A stretch of DNA of 64,000 nt from Gammaproteobacteria bacterium (GCA_003247835.1 QJYB01000024.1:1-64000), one strand, 5' to 3'; numbered from the stretch's first letter, positions 46,713 to 56,979 are shown. The notes: generated by a model not told the origin, from the sequence alone. Made by a program: numbers and translations.

Positions 46713-47639
46713 ATGTCTCACATCGAGCTCCGCCATCTCAAGACCCTGGTTGCGCTGCGCGATACGGGCAGCCTTGTCGAAGCCGCGGATCGCGTGTTCC
46801 TTACCCAGTCGGCGCTGTCACACCAGATCAAGGACCTGGAAACCCGGCTCGGCTGCACGCTTTTCGTCCGCAAGACCCGTCCGGTCCGCTTCACGCCCGC
46901 GGGCAAGCGGCTGCTGACCCTGGCAGATGAGGTACTGCCGGCCGTGCACAGTACGGAACAGGATCTGGCACGGCTTGCCGGCGGGGAATCCGGTCGCATC
47001 TTCATGGCCATCGAGTGCCACAGCTGTTTCGAATGGCTGCTGCCTGCCATCAACGAATACCGCGAACGCTGGCCCGACGTGGAGCTCGACATCTCGAGCG
47101 GCTTTCACTTTGCGCCGTTGCCGGCTCTGGCACGCGGAGATCTGGATCTGGTCATCACCGCGGATCCCGTGGAGGATCTGGGGCTCGCCTATCTGCCGCT
47201 GTTCAGCTACGAAGCAGAGCTCGCCGTGGCGCGGGATCACCCGCTGGCGGAAAAACCCTGGGTGGAGCCGCATGATCTGACCGGGGAAACGCTGATCGCC
47301 TACCCGGTGGATCGGAGCCGACTCGACATCTTCAGCTCGTTTCTGGAACCGGCCGGCGTGGAGCCGGCAACCGTACGCAGCGCGGAGCTCACCACCATGA
47401 TGATCCAGCTGGTGGCGAGCGGCCGCGGGGTAGCCTGTCTGCCGAACTGGGCGCTGCACGAATACCAGGAGCGGGAGTACGTGGTGGTCAAGTCCCTCGG
47501 CGAGGAAGGCGTCTGGCCGACGCTCTATGCCGCCGTCCGTCGCGACGAAGCGGATGCACCGTTCATCGTCGGTTTCCTGGACGTAGCCAAGCGCACCTGC
47601 TTCGCCAACCTGGTGGGCATCGTCACCGCCGAGGTCTGA
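46713..47639 (+). CDS. metR: LysR family transcriptional regulator MetR
   Basis: IELRHLKTLVALRDTGSLVEAADRVFLTQSALSHQIKDLE.., IECHSCFEWLLPAINEYRERWPDVELDISSG. Confidence 0.85.
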   Translation: MSHIELRHLKTLVALRDTGSLVEAADRVFLTQSALSHQIKDLETRLGCTLFVRKTRPVRFTPAGKRLLTLADEVLPAVHSTEQDLARLAGGESGRIFMAIECHSCFEWLLPAINEYRERWPDVELDISSGFHFAPLPALARGDLDLVITADPVEDLGLAYLPLFSYEAELAVARDHPLAEKPWVEPHDLTGETLIAYPVDRSRLDIFSSFLEPAGVEPATVRSAELTTMMIQLVASGRGVACLPNWALHEYQEREYVVVKSLGEEGVWPTLYAAVRRDEADAPFIVGFLDVAKRTCFANLVGIVTAEV

Positions 47640-47656
47640 ACCCTTCCGCCGGCGGA

Positions 47657-48226
47657 TCAGGGAACCAGCACCTCCTCGTGCCATGACGGATTGCCCAGGG
47701 TGAAGCGGCGCCGATCGTGGACACCGTTTTCCTGATTGAGATCCAGCCGCTCGATACGTTCCGGCAGGAGGAAGAAGCCACTGGCGGTTTCCGGGGCGAC
47801 CAGCGGCTCAGGAAGCAACAGAGATGCCAGCGTCTCGAGCAGCGCTTCGCGGCTGCCGATCGGTGTTCCCTGGGCCTGCACCCGGGTATAGAGCCAGTCG
47901 AGCTGTTTCGGAACCACGGGACGCAGTTGCCAGCTCTCCGCAACCAGCGCGGCCGGTACGGGCTCGGTAGTGCAGGTCAACCGGTACTGCACGTTGAGAC
48001 TCGGCAGCCACACGACCACGCTGACGTGAGCCAGGTGCGGGAACTTGGGGCTGGTGGCATTGACGAACACCGCCAGCCTGTCTGCCACGTCGCGCAGCAC
48101 CAGCGTACGCGCCTGGGGCATTCCGTGATCGTCCACGTTTGCCAGCGTGCACAGAGTTGCGCAGGGATCACCACGGCCCCGGGCGAGGGCCCGGTCTGTG
48201 GCGAGCAGCTCCAGCGGGTCGGTCAC
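47657..48226 (-). CDS. Pyridoxamine 5'-phosphate oxidase-like flavoprotein
   Basis: DPCATLCTLANVDDHGMPQARTLVLRDVADRLAVFVNATSPKFPHL.., C-terminal RRRFTLGNPSWHEEVLVP. Confidence 0.75.
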   Translation of the reverse strand: MTDPLELLATDRALARGRGDPCATLCTLANVDDHGMPQARTLVLRDVADRLAVFVNATSPKFPHLAHVSVVVWLPSLNVQYRLTCTTEPVPAALVAESWQLRPVVPKQLDWLYTRVQAQGTPIGSREALLETLASLLLPEPLVAPETASGFFLLPERIERLDLNQENGVHDRRRFTLGNPSWHEEVLVP

Positions 48227-49134
48227 GGTGTGCCTGCTGTGGGGGTATCCGAGAGCAGGATGCGGATCCAGCGCTCCTCGCTGACGAATCCAGCACCCCA
48301 GGTGGCCCACTCGGCGGGCAGACCACGTGCGACGATGGCGTCTCCGTTCAGCCCCTCGTTACGACCTTCCCGTACTACCGCTCGGGTTGCCTCGATCATG
48401 TCGTGGCTGCGGCGAATGGCAGCCTTGTCTGTCAGGGGACCGTGCCCCGGGATCACGCGGATGTCTTCGGGGATGATCTTCAGTACCGTTTCCAGATTGT
48501 GCACGTAGCCATCCACGGAACCGCCAGATTCCACGTCGATGAATGGAAAGCTGTCGACGAACAGGTGATCGCCCATGTGAATGACGTTGGCGGATCTGAA
48601 CCAGACCACGCTGTCGCCATCCGTGTGTCCCCTGGGCAGGTGCAGCAGGGAGATCTGCTCGTCGTTGAAGTGCACGGTCACGCCGTCATCGTAGGTGACG
48701 AGGGGCAGTGCCGCCCGATCGGTGTTTTCCGTGCCGAGCAGTCGGATGCGTACGTTTTCCTGAGCGATGATGGTGCCGGTTCGGCCGAAGTAGGCGTTAC
48801 TCCCGGTGTGATCACCGTGATAGTGGGTGTTCAGCACCAGCTTCGGCTTGCCGCCGCCGATGCCATCGAGCGCCGCCTGAATGCGTTCCGCCAGCGGCGC
48901 GAACTGATCGTCGATGATGAGCGTGCCATCGGCACCGACGGAGACGCCGATGTTGCCACCGGCCCCGGCGAGCATGTACACGGAGCCCGCGACGGGCACG
49001 GCGGTGACCTCCACATTGGCAAAGCGGTCTGCCTCCTCTGCAGCCCGCGCCACCGTTGTGGCCAGCAGCAGGCAGAATGCCAGGCCGGCCCATGGGATCG
49101 AGCGAATCGTCGGGCCACGGTCGTCGTCGTTCAC
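48223..49134 (-). CDS. Secreted MBL-fold metallo-hydrolase
   Basis: LVLNTHYHGDHTGSNAYF (HxHxDH), HTDGDSVVWF, GDHLF. Confidence 0.9.
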   Translation of the reverse strand: MNDDDRGPTIRSIPWAGLAFCLLLATTVARAAEEADRFANVEVTAVPVAGSVYMLAGAGGNIGVSVGADGTLIIDDQFAPLAERIQAALDGIGGGKPKLVLNTHYHGDHTGSNAYFGRTGTIIAQENVRIRLLGTENTDRAALPLVTYDDGVTVHFNDEQISLLHLPRGHTDGDSVVWFRSANVIHMGDHLFVDSFPFIDVESGGSVDGYVHNLETVLKIIPEDIRVIPGHGPLTDKAAIRRSHDMIEATRAVVREGRNEGLNGDAIVARGLPAEWATWGAGFVSEERWIRILLSDTPTAGTP

Positions 49135-49155
49135 GGGTTCTCCTCGATGTGTGGC

Positions 49156-49926
49156 TCAGAAACGGAAGTAGAGGCCCGTCTGCTCATGATCCGCGAGGTC
49201 GGGCGGTGCGTTCATCTGGTGCGACTTGGCCAGTGTGTAGACGATGCCGTGACCGCCCGTCAGCAGCGCGTCACGGATCATACCGTCGGGATCGACGCTT
49301 TCCGCCCTCGTGAGCAGCCGTTCGAAGGTATAGATGAAGCTGTTCGAGTGGCGGGCCCGGGTTGGCGTGCCGTAGAACAGGGCGTACTGCAGCGCCGGTG
49401 TATCGCCCAGCGCGAAGTGTGCTTCCAGCAGGCGGCGTGAGAAGAGCTCGGTATCCCGACCGGAGTTGGCGAACAGCTTGCTCTGCTCCTCGGGCGTCAC
49501 CGTCCCATCCGCCAGCGAGCTCTGGCTGGAAATGAACAGAAAACCGGCGATGGTGCCGAGCTGCGATCGAACCGCCCGGTAGATCTGCATGAACGCTTCC
49601 TGGCGGGCGTGGAACTCGCTCTCCGCCATTTTCTCGGACTGGATCACAGCCTGCTCGGCCGTGCGCTGGATTTCCTCGGCCTGGGCCCGAAGCGCCAGAG
49701 TGTTCTGCTCGAGCTCCTTTTTCTGCAGGAAGTAACCGATGACCAGCCAGAGGAAGGCGAGTGGTGCAAAGGCGCCCTCGAAGAAGCTGCCGAGCTCGGC
49801 AGCCGGCATCTGTACGAACTCGACCCAGCCGACATCCTGGGCCACGTAGTACGAGCCGAGCAGCAGCCAGGCCAGGGTCAGGCCGAGACCCAGCCAGATG
49901 CGCCAGTCCGGAGCAGGTTGCGGCAA
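49156..49926 (-). CDS. Hypothetical two-TM protein with coiled coil
   Basis: IWLGLGLTLAWLLLGSYYV, LAFLWLVIGYFLQKKELEQNTLALRAQAEEIQRTAEQAV. Confidence 0.6.
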   Translation of the reverse strand: MPQPAPDWRIWLGLGLTLAWLLLGSYYVAQDVGWVEFVQMPAAELGSFFEGAFAPLAFLWLVIGYFLQKKELEQNTLALRAQAEEIQRTAEQAVIQSEKMAESEFHARQEAFMQIYRAVRSQLGTIAGFLFISSQSSLADGTVTPEEQSKLFANSGRDTELFSRRLLEAHFALGDTPALQYALFYGTPTRARHSNSFIYTFERLLTRAESVDPDGMIRDALLTGGHGIVYTLAKSHQMNAPPDLADHEQTGLYFRF

Positions 49927-49934
49927 GTAACCGC

Positions 49935-50180
49935 CTAGCTGCTGGCGTCGCCGCCGGAGCTGCCGTCGCCGGGCGGGGCTGCCGGTTGGGTCGGTGCCGG
50001 CGGCGGCACGCTCTGGCTCGCCGTGCGGGCAGGTTCGGTCCCGCCCGACTGAGCGCGGCGGATCTCTGCAACATCGCGCTGGATTTCGCTCATCCGGAAG
50101 ATGAGGTCAGGCAGCTGGTCCGTGACCCGCCAGAGCAGATAGGCGATGGCCAGCAGAACGAGGAACGAAAAGAATCCCAT
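49935..50180 (-). CDS. Small membrane protein with Pro-rich tail
   Basis: 81 aa, N-terminal TM, low-complexity C-terminus. Confidence 0.5.
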   Translation of the reverse strand: MGFFSFLVLLAIAYLLWRVTDQLPDLIFRMSEIQRDVAEIRRAQSGGTEPARTASQSVPPPAPTQPAAPPGDGSSGGDASS

Positions 50181-50308
50181 TGGCTGCAGCTTCCTTCGGT
50201 GTCGGGGTGCACAGGTATACCGGCTGATGGTGGCGGAGTCCAGACACGGCCCGCCGGGCCCCGCCGCAACGGCTCGCTGATCGGTTCGGCGATCTCTACA
50301 CTCGCTGC

Positions 50309-51226
50309 ATGGATGCAGGTAGTGTCCCGGAGCGACTCGGGGATTTCCGCGAACGGCTGATTCGAGTATTCGGCGCCGCGGGCGCCGAGAGTGTGCTCGC
50401 CACCATGACCGCGAGCAAGCGGACGGGCTATGTGGTCAATCCTCTGGCGGATGGCGACTGGATGCCGATCGGCACACCCATACCGGGTCTGCCGGGCTGC
50501 TTCTCGGTGCTTCCACAGGCGCGGCGGTCGCTGCTGGAACATCCGGCGGTGGCGGCGGGTGGTTTCTACCCGATGAACCCGTCGAGCGTCTATGCGGCCC
50601 GCGCGCTCGATGTGGATGGCAGCATGGAAGTGCTGGACCTGGCGGCGGCGCCGGGTGGTAAGACCCTGCTGCTCGCCATGGCCATGAACAACGCGGGCCG
50701 GATCGCCGCGGTGGAACCGGTTAAAGGACGCTTCCACCGGATGCGGGCCAACCTCGCCCGCTGTGGTGTGACAAACGTCCAGTTCTATGCTGCGGACGGC
50801 CGTTCCATCGGCCGCAAGGTTCCGGGGCGCTTCGATCGCGTGCTGCTGGATGCACCCTGCTCCTCCGAAGCGCGCATTCGCCTGGACGATCCGGCGACCT
50901 TCCGTCACTGGAAGCTGCGCAAGATCAGGGAGACCACCCGCAAGCAGCGGGGTCTGATCCGATCCGCCTTCGATGCGCTCAAGCCCGGTGGCGAGATGGT
51001 GTACTGCACCTGTGCATTCTCGCCGGAGGAGAACGAACTGGTGGTGGCGCATCTGCTGGAAGCCGAGACGGCAGCGGACGTGCTGCCGAGTGCAGCGCCC
51101 GGTGCACCGGGACTCACGGTCTGGGCTGATCGAGCCCTCGATGCGCGACTCGAGCACTGCCGCCGTCTGCTGCCGGACGATCTCTTCGACGGCTTCTTCC
51201 TGGCCAGGATCCGGAAGGGACGGTGA
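50309..51226 (+). CDS. RsmB/NOP family rRNA methyltransferase (RsmF-like)
   Basis: LDLAAAPGGKTLLLA, VLLDAPCSSEARI, GGEMVYCTCAFSPEENE. Confidence 0.9.
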   Translation: MDAGSVPERLGDFRERLIRVFGAAGAESVLATMTASKRTGYVVNPLADGDWMPIGTPIPGLPGCFSVLPQARRSLLEHPAVAAGGFYPMNPSSVYAARALDVDGSMEVLDLAAAPGGKTLLLAMAMNNAGRIAAVEPVKGRFHRMRANLARCGVTNVQFYAADGRSIGRKVPGRFDRVLLDAPCSSEARIRLDDPATFRHWKLRKIRETTRKQRGLIRSAFDALKPGGEMVYCTCAFSPEENELVVAHLLEAETAADVLPSAAPGAPGLTVWADRALDARLEHCRRLLPDDLFDGFFLARIRKGR

Positions 51227-51918
51227 GCACGGACCCGCTCCTCTATGCCGTGCTGCTGCCGCTGATCTTCTGGGCGGTATACCACTACTATCACGATCGC
51301 CACCGGCCCGAGCCGGTGATGAACCTGGTGATCACCCTGGGGCTGGGCGTGGCGGCGTCGCTGTTGGCGTCACTCGGCTATCTGGGTCTGGAGCGTCTGG
51401 GCTGGCGATTCGACGCGCTGGCGCTCGCCGAGTCCAACGTACCTGGGCTCATTCTCTACGCGGTGCTGGGCATTGGTCTCATTGAGGAACTCGCCAAGCT
51501 CGCGCCGTTCGTGCTGGTGGTCGTGCGCTTCAGGGATTTCGACGAGCCCTTCGACGGCATCGTCTACGCATCGTTCCTGGCCCTTGGCTTTGCCATGGCG
51601 GAGAACTATCACTACGCGAATCACCTTTCGGCGACGGAAGCCATCGCCCGCGGGTTTGCCGCGCCGGTGGTGCACATCGTCTTCGCCTCCCTCTGGGGTC
51701 ATCACGTGGGTCTTGCGGCGCTCGAGCGGCGCCCGATCCTGCCCGTGGCGCTCCGCTGGCTTGCGATCACGGCCGTGCTGCACGGCGGCTACGACGTGAT
51801 CGTGCTGGCGTTCTCGGAATCCGCGCTGCTGGTCGCGTCTCTTGGCGTGATCACGGTCTGGGTCTGGCGTCTGCGCCTCATATGGCGTCTCGGTGGCCGA
51901 TCGAATCCGGCGGACTGA
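51223..51918 (+). CDS. PrsW family intramembrane metalloprotease
   Basis: GLIEELAKLAPF, ALGFAMAENYHYA, VVHIVFASLWGHHVG. Confidence 0.85.
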   Translation: MSTDPLLYAVLLPLIFWAVYHYYHDRHRPEPVMNLVITLGLGVAASLLASLGYLGLERLGWRFDALALAESNVPGLILYAVLGIGLIEELAKLAPFVLVVVRFRDFDEPFDGIVYASFLALGFAMAENYHYANHLSATEAIARGFAAPVVHIVFASLWGHHVGLAALERRPILPVALRWLAITAVLHGGYDVIVLAFSESALLVASLGVITVWVWRLRLIWRLGGRSNPAD

Positions 51919-51931
51919 CGCGACAGCTGAT

Positions 51932-52432
51932 TCAGACGTCGTCGCTGATGAGCTTGGGTGCGGCCAGGAAATCGAGCTCAGCGCCGCCCGCGTTGAGGTC
52001 GTGCCAGGGGCCCCGGTAGTCGAAACGCACCACCCCGAAGGTCGGCAGGTTGTCGGTGACTGACTTCCTGCCGAGCGAATTCGCGAGCCACGTCAGTCCC
52101 GGATTGTGGGCGACCAGGGCGACGCTCCGGATCGTCGCCGGCGTCCGCCGCAGCACGTCGAGGATCTGCTCGGCATCCGCCTCGTAAAGCTCATCCGTGG
52201 CGCACACCGCGTCGTCGTCGAGGGCGAACGCCTTCTGGACGAAACGGGCCGTGGCCAGGGCCCGCGCGGCCGTGCTGGTCCACAACCAGGTAGCGGGGTC
52301 GGTCTGTGCGGCCAGCCAGGCTGCCATGCGTGGACCGTCGCGCTCACCGCGCCGGTTGAGCGGCCGGTCGAAGTCTCTGAGCCCGGGTTCCGACCAGGAA
52401 GATTTGGCATGTCGGATCAGCCAGATCTTCAC
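51932..52432 (-). CDS. sixA: SixA-like phosphohistidine phosphatase
   Basis: LIRHAKSSWSEPGLRDFDRPLNRRGERDGPRMAAWL: RHG-type motif, histidine phosphatase. Confidence 0.88.
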   Translation of the reverse strand: MKIWLIRHAKSSWSEPGLRDFDRPLNRRGERDGPRMAAWLAAQTDPATWLWTSTAARALATARFVQKAFALDDDAVCATDELYEADAEQILDVLRRTPATIRSVALVAHNPGLTWLANSLGRKSVTDNLPTFGVVRFDYRGPWHDLNAGGAELDFLAAPKLISDDV

Positions 52433-52806
52433 CGGGTCGACGGCTTGCCCGGGGAAGCGTCCCCGCGAATCCGGGCAGCCTCGCTGATCAGGAACAGATC
52501 CGTCAGCACGGCGCGCAGGTGCATGGAGGCGTTGAGGTTGTCCACCAGCTCGCTGGAAATGCGCGGAGAATCCAGCACCAGCGCCAGTGCGCTGCGGGTC
52601 TTGCCGATGTCTTCCCGGACAACGGCATGAAAAGGTTCTTCTCCGTCCAGAGCACCTTCGAGTTCGGTCAACGCGCCGTCGAGATCACCGAGTACGGTAC
52701 GTACGCTCCGCCCGGCTTCGGCCGTCGCATCGTCTTCCCGTCCCTGGGCCGCGTAGGCGAGCATGAACTCGTAGGCGGTTTCCACCACCTCTATCCGGTC
52801 TTCCAT
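52429..52806 (-). CDS. Hypothetical protein
   Basis: 125 aa, overlaps sixA start by 4 nt, same strand. Confidence 0.5.
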   Translation of the reverse strand: MEDRIEVVETAYEFMLAYAAQGREDDATAEAGRSVRTVLGDLDGALTELEGALDGEEPFHAVVREDIGKTRSALALVLDSPRISSELVDNLNASMHLRAVLTDLFLISEAARIRGDASPGKPSTR

Positions 52807-52813
52807 GGGCGCC

Positions 52814-53572
52814 TCAGGCCGATCTCTCAGGGGACCAGCGCGCCGGGTCGTGGTTGGCCCGGAGTTCGTCCTCGGAGATCCATCCGGAGATCATGGAGCG
52901 GGTGTAGAAGCGTTTCTCGGGACGCAGCGCAAAGTAAACGTGCAGCGCCACCAGACCGATGAGTCCCAGGGTGGACGCTCCGTGCAGCAGGAATATCCAG
53001 CCCAGGGTCGATTCGTCCAGGGCGTTCGACCGGTTCCACCACGGTGTGTCGATCATGGCGAACAGCACCAGGCCGGTACCGATGACCAGCAGGACCAGCG
53101 CTGTCATGGCATGGTGCATGCCCTTCTGAGCCAGGGAGTACTTGCCGGGCTTCGTGCCCGCATCGAACGGTTCCCGGAAGTCGTCGGCACCCACCCACAT
53201 TTCCCGCGGTTTCTGCCAGAAGAGCGCACGCAGCGTGTGGAACACCACGGCGGCGGTCAGGATGAGGCCCGCCACCCAGTGAATGGTCAGCCAGCTGAAA
53301 TCCACGCCGACCACGGGCAGCACTCCAGTGAACAGGAGCACGAAGACGCTGACAGCCATGATCCAGTGAAAACCGCGATCGACCGCAGCATGACGCTCCA
53401 TGTGCAGGCCCGCGGCCGAAGGCCGCGGCGGTGACTTCAGGAACGTCATGACGACGATGTGCACCATGATGGCGACGGCCGAAAGCGTCAGCACCACCCA
53501 GAGCAGATCCCAGGACACACCCAGGAGCACCTCGCGGCCCCACACATCCTCTCTGAACTCGACGATGTCCAT
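52814..53572 (-). CDS. Cytochrome b/b6-type membrane subunit (formate dehydrogenase gamma-like)
   Basis: VDRGFHWIMAVSVFVLLFTGVLPVVG, HWVAGLILTAAVVFHTLRALFW, HHAMTALVLLVIGTGLVLF. Confidence 0.75.
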   Translation of the reverse strand: MDIVEFREDVWGREVLLGVSWDLLWVVLTLSAVAIMVHIVVMTFLKSPPRPSAAGLHMERHAAVDRGFHWIMAVSVFVLLFTGVLPVVGVDFSWLTIHWVAGLILTAAVVFHTLRALFWQKPREMWVGADDFREPFDAGTKPGKYSLAQKGMHHAMTALVLLVIGTGLVLFAMIDTPWWNRSNALDESTLGWIFLLHGASTLGLIGLVALHVYFALRPEKRFYTRSMISGWISEDELRANHDPARWSPERSA

Positions 53573-53580
53573 GGGCTCTC

Positions 53581-54573
53581 CTAGGCTCTGAGCGCCCGTC
53601 TGACGAGATTGTCCATCAGCGGTGCCTTGAAGTGGTTGTAGTTGAGTGGCCTGGCGCCTTCGCTTGCGAGCGCCGCGACGGCCTCTCCCGTCGAGTCGTT
53701 GCGGGGTTTGCCGATGACGGCGCGCTCCACGGATGTGAGGCGTCTGGGCACGCACGAAACGGCGCCGCAGACGAGCCGTGCGTCCCGGATGGTGCCGTTT
53801 TCGGTTCTGAAGGCAGCCGCGATGCTGACCAGAGCGAAGTCCCAGACGTTGCGATCCGCCACCTTCTCGAAGTAGTACTCCGCGTGGGCCCAGTCCGCGG
53901 GCAGCTCGATGGCCGTGAGAATGTCGCCGGGTCTGAGCACCGTCATGCGGGTGATGTTCACAGCCGGCCCGACGAAGAAGTCTCCGGCTGCCACCCGATG
54001 AACGCCCCGCGTGTTCTGAATCACCATGGTTGCATCGAGGGCAACCAGGGCGGTGGCGGTGTCGGACGGGCTCACCGCGACGCAGCGGCTGGCGCCGAAG
54101 ATCGCATGCTCACGGTTCATGCCCTCGGGACTGTCCGCATAGCAGATGTTGCCGCCTGCTCGGTAACAGGACAGCCCACGCCGATAGTACCAGCACCGCG
54201 TGTCCTGGGAGACGTTGCCGCCGAGGGTGCCCTGGTTGCGGATCTGGGGGCTCGCCACCCTGGCGGCCGCGGCAGCCAGCAGGCCGTAGCGGGCACGGAT
54301 CAGCTGGTCTCTCGAGACCTCGCGCAGGGTGGTCATGGCACCGATCTTCACCCCGCCGCCATCCGTTTCCTCGATCCCATTGAGCACATCGATGCTGGAC
54401 AGATCCACCATGGCCTTCGGATGCTTGGCCCGGTCTTTCAGCCAGCCGTAGGTGTCCTGGCCGCCGGCGAGCACCCAGCCGCGGCTGCCGAGCCGTTCTG
54501 CCAGTGCCGCGGCATCCTCTACGGTCACCGGCTGGAAGAGCTCCATGTCCGGCATCACGTCGTACGCTGACAT
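53581..54573 (-). CDS. Molybdenum hydroxylase FAD-binding subunit (CoxM/PaoB-like)
   Basis: GGQDTYGWLKDR, IRNQGTLGGNVSQDTRCWYYRRGLSCYRAGGNICYADSPEGMNREHAIFGASRCVAVSPSDTATALVALDA. Confidence 0.88.
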   Translation of the reverse strand: MSAYDVMPDMELFQPVTVEDAAALAERLGSRGWVLAGGQDTYGWLKDRAKHPKAMVDLSSIDVLNGIEETDGGGVKIGAMTTLREVSRDQLIRARYGLLAAAAARVASPQIRNQGTLGGNVSQDTRCWYYRRGLSCYRAGGNICYADSPEGMNREHAIFGASRCVAVSPSDTATALVALDATMVIQNTRGVHRVAAGDFFVGPAVNITRMTVLRPGDILTAIELPADWAHAEYYFEKVADRNVWDFALVSIAAAFRTENGTIRDARLVCGAVSCVPRRLTSVERAVIGKPRNDSTGEAVAALASEGARPLNYNHFKAPLMDNLVRRALRA

Positions 54574-54582
54574 GCTCCCTCC

Positions 54583-56979
54583 TCAGAACGTGTTGGTCGC
54601 CAGCGGGCCGTGGGACTGACCCTGTCCGGAGACGTGGTTGACGACGACGTCGGGTGTGACCGGCGTGCGGTTGAACAGGTGGCCGCCGAGCGCGTCGGAC
54701 AGCGCGCACATCAGTGCCGCTGTTGCCGAGCCCATGGCGGGTTCGCCAACACCTCTCGAACCGACCGGGTTGTCCGGATCGGCGATGTCCACGGCGGACC
54801 ACTCCATGTGCGCGGGTATGTCGAGATAGGTCGGTGGTCGGGTCTGATAGTAGCCGACGTTTGCGGGCAGGCCGTTCTGAGGGTCGTAGACGTGGCGTTC
54901 GAGTCCCGCCATGCCGAATCCCCAGACCGCCCCGCCGCGCAGCTGGCCGGCGAGGCCGAGCGGGTGGAGCACGGTGCCGCACTCGGCCACCGCCAGGAAG
55001 TCGACGATCTCGTGCTTGCCGGTCTCCAGATCCAGCTCTATCTCGATGAAGCCCACAGTGAGCCCCGGCACGGTGCCCCGGACCGGCAGGTTGTCCTTAG
55101 CGACACCGATCAGACCCGTGCCGGCGATACCCTGCACGGCCCGCTGGGTGACCTCGTGGATGTCCTCCGGCCAGGTCTCGCCGCTGAACTCCCCGCCGAG
55201 TTCGACGGCTTTCGCCGCTACCTCGCCGTAGGTGAGGCTGCGCGCCGCGTTGCCGATGTCGAACACACGTTCGTCGGCGATGTCGTACTGATCCGGGGTG
55301 CCGCCGAGCACCTGGGCGGCGATCAGCTTCATCTTGCGGATGGCATCCTCGGCCGCGACGTAGTTGGCTCGGGTGTGGGTGAATGTGGTGTTGCTGCCCG
55401 CCTGGTAGCTGGACCAGGGCAGATTCTCCTCGGTGGAGCCGTGGTGAACGATGCAGTTTTCCCAGTTGCACTTGAGGGCTTCGGCGGCGGCACGGGTAGT
55501 GGCTGCGTAGGAGTAGGTGCCGAGGTTACCAACGCCGCTGTGGAGGTGAATGCGGCCATCCGGTGTGATGCGGACCAGACCGTCGAAGCCATTAGCGCCG
55601 GCGGAGTGATATCCCTGGCCGACCCCGATGCCGGTGACCTTCGAACCGTTGCGCTGGCCGCTCTTCTTGATGCGTTCCGACCAGCCGAAGAGTTCAGCGC
55701 CGCGGTCCAGAGCTTCCTTCATGTAGGCGCTGGTCACCGGACCCTGGTTGGCATTCAGGGTGGCGCTGGAATCGGGGGCGTTGAGGCGGCGGATCGCCAC
55801 CGGATCGAGGCCCAGCTCCCGCGCTGCCTTATCCATCATGGGCTCGAAGATGGCGGCGATCTGATTCTGGCCCGGCCCCCGCTGTGGTCCGCGCGGTGTC
55901 GTGTTGGTGAGAACGGGCACGTCCCGCAGACGCATGGCGTCGGGCTGATAGAGGATGGAGATGGCGCCGCCGGCCGAGGAGGCGTCACCACCGGCCTGCT
56001 GGGAGCCCAGATCCTGAACGATATACAGGTCGACGGCGGAAACCCTGCCTTCTCTGGTGAAGCCGGCCTTGATCCAGCCCTGGAAGCCGACCCGGGCGGA
56101 GCCGACGTAGTACTCCTCTTCCCGGGTGATGCGCAGCATCACCGGACGACCGAGCTTCTTCGAGAAGTAACCCGGTATGGCGAGCACCGGATAGGCGGAT
56201 ATTTTCGAGCCGAATCCGCCACCGCAGTACTCCGCGACGAAGACCAGATCCTTCTGCTCGATACCGAGCATGCGCGCGAGAAAAGGCACCACGAAGCTCT
56301 GCGACTGGGTAGAGCCGTGGACGTGACATCTGCCGTTCTGCCAGTAGGAGAGCACCGAGCGGGGCTCCATGGACATGTGCGCGTAGCCGGTGGTCACGAA
56401 GGACTCCTCGAGTATCAGCGCGGCATTGTCGAAACCCGCCTCCAGGTCGCCATAGCTCCACTCGGACGGCGCAGGTCCGGTCGGCTCACGACCGGTGACA
56501 AATCGCTCCACGTCCTCTGCCGACCAGTGCAGGCTTCTCATCTCTCTGGGATAGATGTTGCCTTCGAGACGGGCGCTCGGACCGTCCGGCTTGAGGCTCG
56601 TCACCGGATCGACGCTGAAAGGCAGCGGCTCGAGCTTCACACGGACTTTCTTCAGCGCATCCTCCGCCGTCTTTTCGTCGATGGCGGCAATTGCGAAGAT
56701 GGGATCACCCACGTAGACGGGCTCGTTGGTCAGTAGTGTGGGTGCGGGCGCCTCGGTGGGGTACACGTCCTCGGCGGTGAGAATGCCGAACACGCCTTCC
56801 ATGGCCAGGGCCTCGTCCGCATCGATTTCCACCACCCGTGCGTGCGGCATGGGGGAGGTGTAGAGGCGGGCATAGACCATGCCGTCCACAGAGTAGTCCT
56901 CGGCGTACCTGGCCTTGCCGGTGACCTTGCCGTGGATGTCCGGAGGCGTGAAGTTCTTGCCGATGTGCAGGTAGCTCAT
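54583..56979 (-). CDS. Molybdenum hydroxylase molybdopterin-binding large subunit (XDH family)
   Basis: VTGKARYAEDYSVDGMVYARLYTSPMPHARV, GGGFGSK, GSRGVGEPAMGSATAALMCAL (catalytic Glu region). Confidence 0.93.
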   Translation of the reverse strand: MSYLHIGKNFTPPDIHGKVTGKARYAEDYSVDGMVYARLYTSPMPHARVVEIDADEALAMEGVFGILTAEDVYPTEAPAPTLLTNEPVYVGDPIFAIAAIDEKTAEDALKKVRVKLEPLPFSVDPVTSLKPDGPSARLEGNIYPREMRSLHWSAEDVERFVTGREPTGPAPSEWSYGDLEAGFDNAALILEESFVTTGYAHMSMEPRSVLSYWQNGRCHVHGSTQSQSFVVPFLARMLGIEQKDLVFVAEYCGGGFGSKISAYPVLAIPGYFSKKLGRPVMLRITREEEYYVGSARVGFQGWIKAGFTREGRVSAVDLYIVQDLGSQQAGGDASSAGGAISILYQPDAMRLRDVPVLTNTTPRGPQRGPGQNQIAAIFEPMMDKAARELGLDPVAIRRLNAPDSSATLNANQGPVTSAYMKEALDRGAELFGWSERIKKSGQRNGSKVTGIGVGQGYHSAGANGFDGLVRITPDGRIHLHSGVGNLGTYSYAATTRAAAEALKCNWENCIVHHGSTEENLPWSSYQAGSNTTFTHTRANYVAAEDAIRKMKLIAAQVLGGTPDQYDIADERVFDIGNAARSLTYGEVAAKAVELGGEFSGETWPEDIHEVTQRAVQGIAGTGLIGVAKDNLPVRGTVPGLTVGFIEIELDLETGKHEIVDFLAVAECGTVLHPLGLAGQLRGGAVWGFGMAGLERHVYDPQNGLPANVGYYQTRPPTYLDIPAHMEWSAVDIADPDNPVGSRGVGEPAMGSATAALMCALSDALGGHLFNRTPVTPDVVVNHVSGQGQSHGPLATNTF

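Noticed and set aside
49156-50180. Two hypothetical membrane proteins considered as an abortive-infection pair
   Set aside because: Only a loose resemblance (TM pair plus coiled coil); no defence neighbours or effector motif to support it.
54610-56736. 708-aa forward ORF antisense to the Mo-hydroxylase large subunit
   Set aside because: Opposite strand has full XDH-family motifs; the forward frame is a GC-skew artefact.
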